Source: an uncultured Clostridia bacterium (GTDB taxonomy: Bacteria; Bacillota; Clostridia; Oscillospirales; CAG-272). Taken from it: 55,624 bases of DNA. How positions within the stretch are numbered: the stretch's first letter is position 1; the number at the start of each line of letters is the position of its first letter. The stretch is taken from the NCBI GenBank assembly GCA_947630625.1, contig CANRIL010000016.1, positions 1-55,624 of the forward strand. The letters are read 5' to 3'. Below are positions 51,645 through 55,624 of this stretch, in pieces. Below the pieces are notes generated by a model. That model had not been told where the DNA came from and did not search any database. It saw nothing but the letters and a program-made list of their open reading frames with translations. Position numbers and translations under genes: made by a program.

Positions 51645-52070
51645 CTTTTCATAGTTGGTCTTTTTGCGCAGCGAAGCATACAGCCATACGCGTCTTACCG
51701 CGAAGCGCAGTATCGGATAAACGTAGTTCATCGTCACGGTCGTGACGTAAAGCACCGTTATCGCCGCGAGCGAATATCTGAATCCGAAAAGGATCATCGA
51801 CGCGATGCCGGAGATCGAGCCGATCGCCGATATAACGTCGACCGACTTCATATGAAATTCCGGCAGGTCAAGAATGTCGCCGAAATTGTAGTAATGTATC
51901 TCGTCTACCGCCGAATAATGGTAGAACCTATACGCCATCGCGACCTTGATATACATGAGCGCCGCCGACAAGATGAAGGCAGCCGCGTAAAACCAGCCCC
52001 TGCCCGACTGCAAAAACCACGGCACGACCGCGACGACCGTATATACAATAAAATAAATAAGCCCAGCCAT
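51645..52070 (-). pseudogene. 5' part of the membrane protein gene split by the IS
   Basis: 142 codons up to the AAG at 51647-51645, with three to four membrane helices (residues 2-20, 27-50, 78-95, 97-117) and a basic end (SLRKKTNYEK). Past the junction the frame runs on into the element for STPT and stops, giving the 146-residue ORF. GGGGGTCAGGTAAG lies before the ATG. It follows the lipoprotein gene by 41 bp, so the intact gene was probably part of that operon. The function is unknown. Confidence 0.82.
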
Positions 52071-52111
52071 CTTACCTGACCCCCTTCTTTAATTTGTCGT
52101 CATATCTTTCA

Positions 52112-53452
52112 TCAATACTGAATTTTCCACATGCTCCCGGTCTTATAGTCGGCGCATACAAGGTGCCCGAAGGATAAGGCGCTATCGTCCTCCCGCCTGT
52201 ATATCACTATATATACCGCGTATGTGTCCGTTGTGACAACAGGCGTCAGCAACGGCAAGTCATCCGGCCTATTTTTCATCTCAAACACACTCTCTGACGA
52301 TCTTTTCAGAAGGTCAAACTCAAATATCGCATCTTTCCCGGCATCATAATAGAACAGCGACCGATCATAATATCCGAGCATTTTTACTTTTTCAACGCCT
52401 TCGACCTCGATCCCTTCGATCATCACGCGCGCATCGGACGGGTCGTTTATTTTTCCCCTGTAAAGCGAGGAGCTCATCCCGCTTTCTTCGTCATAGGCGA
52501 TATAATATATGTATTTGTCGTCAACATATTCTACTGAATTGACGAGCCCCTTATATTCGCGTTTGTCGCCGAAATTAAGGTCATATGATACGATATGCCC
52601 GACATTTCCGTCCGTGCAGTATATCCGGTCGCCGCCTATCCAGTCAATGCTCCACAGAAGCGACGCTTCAAAGCTATTTGACTCGGTATATTCGCTGCCG
52701 TCCGTTTTGACGCTGTACATGGTGTAATATACGGAAATTCCGTCTCCCATCATGAACGTCGCATAATAGAGCGTGTCGTTATACATCGTGAACACCGACA
52801 GCATGCCGCTGATGCCGTCTTTGATAATTGTCTCCTCGCCCGTTTTTGTGTTGACGGACAAAATACTGCCACGCCCCTCTATCGGGTCTCTGAACAGTAT
52901 CAGCACAGGCTCCCCGCCGTTTTTCTCAGTCGCCGCCCTGTCGATAACGATCAGCTGGACGCCGCCTGAGCCGACCGATTTATCCTTCCAGACTAACTTT
53001 CCTATCGGCTGCGGATCGTTCACGTCCTGCACCCAGATACAGCCCCGGTAGGGATAAAATATCCTGCTGCCGAAGGCGACATAGCTGTCGCCTGTCTGAA
53101 AGCTGCCGTCATTCTTGCCCGGCGCGCGCACTTTGCCCGGCTCGTCAAGGTTGTTGCCCCAAAGCGTCGAGGGTCCCGGATTCGGCTGCCGTTCATCCAC
53201 AGGGATGTCTGTTTCGTCCGGCGTCTGCGTCTCGTCGGGCGCCGTTTCGGGCGGCTCCGCGCTGTCGGCCGGCTTCGCCGTCGAAGCCTCGGTGCCCGGA
53301 GCGTCCGTGTTCGGAGTCTGCGTGTACGGAGACTCCGTCCCCGCCGTCGTTCCGGAGGGCGGGACGGGAGCGCCGCCGTCACACGATATCAAGTACCCGG
53401 CAAACATTATTGCCGCCATCATCAAAGCCACCAGTCTTTTCATCACGTTCAT
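52112..53452 (-). CDS. Lipoprotein with beta-propeller-like (DUF5050-type) domain
   Basis: A 446-residue secreted lipoprotein. A signal peptide ends in the lipobox LISC (residues 21-24, lipid on C24). A Thr/Pro/Glu-rich linker (about 27-95) follows, then repeated strand pairs such as YNDTLYYATF, YVDDKYIYYIAY and YYDRSLFYYDA, each spaced as in DUF5050 or six-bladed propellers. It is likely an outer-face binding or sensing protein. AAAGG precedes the ATG; the second ATG (MKRLVAL) is an equal candidate. No enzymatic residues were seen. Confidence 0.82.
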   Translation of the reverse strand: MNVMKRLVALMMAAIMFAGYLISCDGGAPVPPSGTTAGTESPYTQTPNTDAPGTEASTAKPADSAEPPETAPDETQTPDETDIPVDERQPNPGPSTLWGNNLDEPGKVRAPGKNDGSFQTGDSYVAFGSRIFYPYRGCIWVQDVNDPQPIGKLVWKDKSVGSGGVQLIVIDRAATEKNGGEPVLILFRDPIEGRGSILSVNTKTGEETIIKDGISGMLSVFTMYNDTLYYATFMMGDGISVYYTMYSVKTDGSEYTESNSFEASLLWSIDWIGGDRIYCTDGNVGHIVSYDLNFGDKREYKGLVNSVEYVDDKYIYYIAYDEESGMSSSLYRGKINDPSDARVMIEGIEVEGVEKVKMLGYYDRSLFYYDAGKDAIFEFDLLKRSSESVFEMKNRPDDLPLLTPVVTTDTYAVYIVIYRREDDSALSFGHLVCADYKTGSMWKIQY

Positions 53453-53548
53453 TTGCCTTTCTTTATCATTGATTTGATTATACTATAAAGTCTTTTGATT
53501 GTCAATGGACGTTTTAAAATTTCTTAATATTTTTCGGGAGCATCCTTT

Positions 53549-53998
53549 TTAATTTGGGTCCCGCCTTTCAATGTGTTCCGACTTCCACTTGTTATGTACG
53601 ATCGCCCATACGATGATGTCCGCGACAACGAAGATAATTATATTGATGATCAGGTCAATAGTATAGAAGCCTTCACCCGCGGCGAAGTATGCGAGCTCGG
53701 TTACGGTAAAATAGATCGCTGCCATTATAGACTCCGCCCAGAACTCGCCGAAGCCGCGCATATAGCAAAGCTCATACTTCGCGCCGCCGTCCCCTTCAAG
53801 TCCGGAAAGATATTCTCGTCTCAGCTCTCCCCTTCCGACGCGGAAGCTGTACGACAGCGCCGCGACCGCGACATCCCCGATAAGGACTCCCACCGCGAAA
53901 TACATCGGCAGCGCCGCGCCGACAAGCCACTGGATAACGCCCTTTATAAAGACGTAAAACGCACCGTACCCAAGTTTTCTTCCGATAATTCTAAGCAT
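53549..53998 (-). CDS. Small integral membrane protein, unknown
   Basis: A 149-residue protein with about four membrane helices (17-34, 36-55, 90-110, 115-135), a charged cytoplasmic loop (RVGRGELRREYLSGLEGDGG) and a hydrophilic tail. I do not recognise the family. GAGGTGA lies 5 nt before the ATG. It precedes the lipoprotein and the disrupted membrane gene on the same strand, so these three may form a unit; an AATAC-N6-GTATT inverted repeat lies upstream (54037-54052). Confidence 0.65.
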   Translation of the reverse strand: MLRIIGRKLGYGAFYVFIKGVIQWLVGAALPMYFAVGVLIGDVAVAALSYSFRVGRGELRREYLSGLEGDGGAKYELCYMRGFGEFWAESIMAAIYFTVTELAYFAAGEGFYTIDLIINIIIFVVADIIVWAIVHNKWKSEHIERRDPN

Positions 53999-54095
53999 AA
54001 AAAAGTCACCTCAAAACGCCCAAGCTCACGTCTACATAATACTGAGTCGTATTCTGACAAAAAGGTTGGCGGTTTTTTGATAATTTAAAAAATTT

Positions 54096-55019
54096 TCAGT
54101 CGATATGTATGACAAAGCTGTCGCCCCCCGAACGGGCGATCGAATACATTTCCTCGTCAAACGCCGGACTGATCGAATCATACACGAGCGGGATGATGAT
54201 GCTCCCACCCGACAGCCCGACGACGCCCCATCTGTCGCCGTCGCTCACCGTCGCAAATATCTCCTTCGGGATGACGCGCTCATATTTCGGCGGCAGGATC
54301 ATTTTGCCGGAAGGGTCAAAGAGCGCCTCATACCCGCCGCAGATCGCCCCCACGTACCTGCCGCTCGGACGGATCAAGCTCCCGCGTATCTCTCCCGCAA
54401 TGCGGCAGCCCTTCGCCCCGTCAATGATAACGACGCGGTCGCCGTTGATGCCGAGATACATCCCCGGCACGCTGTACATGATATGTATGCGGTCATATAT
54501 CGGCGGTACCGTTTCTCTGCCAGATTTGTCTATCAATCCGTATCGCCACGATTTGCCGTCCGCACCGCGCACGCCGACAACGGCGTGCATGCCGTGAAAG
54601 CCGATCGCAAAATCATACGGCAGCTCCGCCGGGATCACCTCGACCCCCGACAGATCGACATAGCCGGGACGCCCGCCGCGGCAAACTGCTATCAACCCCT
54701 CCTGCGGGAACGACGGATATCCGCTCCCCCACGGGTCATCGTATATGAACGGCACGACCGTGTTCCCGTGAACGTCAACATATCCGAGCTTTCCGCCCCT
54801 TATGACACAGATCAGGTCGCCCTCCCACAAAAGCAGCTCCTCATCCGGATTCGGGTCGCGCTCGATGTCGGAAAAGCGGAAAACGATCTCCCCGTCCGCG
54901 TCGATGCACATCCGCTCGCCGCCGAGCGTGACCTCTGCGCGCCCGTTTATAAACGGGTTCGCGTCGTCATAGTCGTCATATATGAACGGTATCGCGACCT
55001 CGCCGTCTCTTCTTTTGAC
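54096..55019 (-). pseudogene. WG-repeat protein gene, 5'-truncated
   Basis: The frame encodes WG (beta-hairpin) repeats such as GGKLGYVDVHGNTVVPFIYDD and RWGVVGLSGGSIIIPLVYDS. The first ATG is at 54911 (271 residues). Yet 36 further codons upstream (GEVAIPFIYDDYDD...GRAEVTLGGERM) also read as a WG repeat, up to a TAA at 55020-55022, with no ATG, GTG or TTG. The gene has therefore lost its 5' end, including any signal peptide. Translation from 54911 remains possible. WG-repeat proteins are of uncertain function. Confidence 0.62.
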
Positions 55020-55116
55020 TTAAAATTATACCCGGTCAGTTCCGGTATGCGAATATATTTTTATAAAAGAATCAAATGCACGCAAATAAACCTCGAACTT
55101 TTCATGAAAAAAGAAA

Positions 55117-55206
55117 CCGCGCGCTTTTGCCTTTCAGGTACATTTTACCGTACCGGGCGCGCGCGGTCACGGAAAAAAAGCTGCGAGCCGATTAAAGCCC
55201 GCAGCT
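55117..55206 (-). terminator. Terminator of trxA and an adjoining hairpin
   Basis: Minus strand AGCTGCGGGC / GGCTCGCAGCT followed by TTTTTTTCC (about 55172-55206) ends trxA. A second long-range stem CCGCGCGC / GCGCGCGG spans 55117-55166. Confidence 0.8.
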
Positions 55207-55224
55207 TATTTGCAAATATTTGTT

Positions 55225-55539
55225 TCACCCTTCCACGAGTGCCATGAGCTTTTCTTTTGGCTGAACACCGACGCATGAGCCCGTCTTCTCGCCGTTTTTG
55301 ACGGCGACTATAGTCGGGATCAGGTCTATTCCGAACATAGACGCGAGCTCAGGCTCCTCGTCCACGTTCACCGAACCGACCTTGAATTTCCCGTCCGTAT
55401 GCTCCGACAGCTCCTCCACGACGGGAGCCATCATCCTGCACGGACCGCACCATGTCGCCCAGAAATCGAGCAGCACCGGAACGCTCGAATTTTTCACCTC
55501 AGATTCGAAATTTTCCTTCGTAATTACGACAGCAGCCAT
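55225..55539 (-). CDS. trxA: Thioredoxin
   Basis: A 104-residue cytoplasmic disulfide reductase with the active site WCGPC at residues 30-34 in [15 protein letters not shown], and the cis-proline segment [13 protein letters not shown]. Length and fold pattern are standard. It keeps ribonucleotide reductase and other targets reduced. A thioredoxin reductase is not in the window. It is a single-gene unit with its own terminator; a GCGCGCC/GGCGCGC hairpin lies upstream (about 55578-55603). Confidence 0.95.
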   Translation of the reverse strand: MAAVVITKENFESEVKNSSVPVLLDFWATWCGPCRMMAPVVEELSEHTDGKFKVGSVNVDEEPELASMFGIDLIPTIVAVKNGEKTGSCVGVQPKEKLMALVEG

Positions 55540-55624
55540 ATTCTTTATTTCTCCCTGTTACAATAAATTTGCCGGGTAGAGCGCGCCAACCGGGCGCGCT
55601 TTATTCGTTCACATTTCTAAGCTA

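Noticed and set aside
1-55624. tRNA or rRNA genes
   Set aside because: I found no cloverleaf with TTC-arm and CCA-end or rRNA segment on either strand by eye.

Overview
This window is bacterial chromosome, most likely from an uncultured gut- or rumen-type Clostridia (Bacillota). The evidence is Gram-positive style ribosome binding sites (AGGAGG types), frequent GTG and TTG starts, sigma-A promoters with 17 bp spacers, a Firmicutes-style 6S RNA, a ThiI without a rhodanese domain, and the gene content (ZapA, MreBCD/PBP2, RlhA-like U32 peptidase, class II aldolase, FatA-like thioesterase). The DNA is GC-rich with strong GC3 bias, which creates many long antisense shadow ORFs. The exact family cannot be settled from the sequence.

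Layout. 0-8 kb: TspO, a CDF metal exporter, a small helical protein, a PIG-L deacetylase and Gfo/Idh oxidoreductase pair divergent from a ROK sugar kinase, nicotinate phosphoribosyltransferase, and a DUF1508 protein. 8-19 kb (minus strand): a cell-envelope and housekeeping block read zapA, U32 peptidase, dut, maf, mreB, an unknown membrane protein, mreC, mreD, PBP2, nth, DUF1292. 19-21.6 kb: thiI and a hemolysin III family protein on the plus strand. 21.7-28.1 kb: a plus-strand operon of three tandem paralogs of unknown function, a GNAT acetyltransferase, an alginate-lyase-like protein and a ConA/LamG-like protein. 28.2-32.5 kb: feoAB divergent from a GH43-like protein. 32.6-35.3 kb: a two-component system. 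35.5-38.6 kb: an ECF sigma factor fused to about 870 extra residues. 38.9-41.8 kb: an XRE regulator with a membrane anchor, an acyl-ACP thioesterase coupled to a degenerate response regulator, and fructose-bisphosphate aldolase. 42.1-42.8 kb: 6S RNA and degenerate repeats. 42.8-44.9 kb: an ABC exporter behind a leader peptide and attenuator. 45-49.5 kb: GH36 alpha-galactosidase and an EF-G-2-like GTPase. 49.7-52.1 kb: an IS110-family element inserted inside a membrane protein gene. 52.1-55.5 kb: a lipoprotein, a membrane protein, a 5'-truncated WG-repeat gene and thioredoxin.

Most notable: (1) the IS110 insertion can be undone on paper. Removing 50098-51644 restores one 284-codon frame, and the upstream non-coding arm folds like a bridge RNA with short matches to both target and donor. 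(2) The three-paralog operon beside a polysaccharide-lyase-like gene. (3) The ECF sigma factor with a giant C-terminal extension and no adjacent anti-sigma gene. (4) A 14- or 37-codon leader peptide whose stop codon lies in a Rho-independent terminator ahead of an ABC exporter. (5) A convincing 6S RNA on the minus strand. The carbohydrate-active proteins here lack visible signal peptides, suggesting that imported oligosaccharides are processed in the cytosol.
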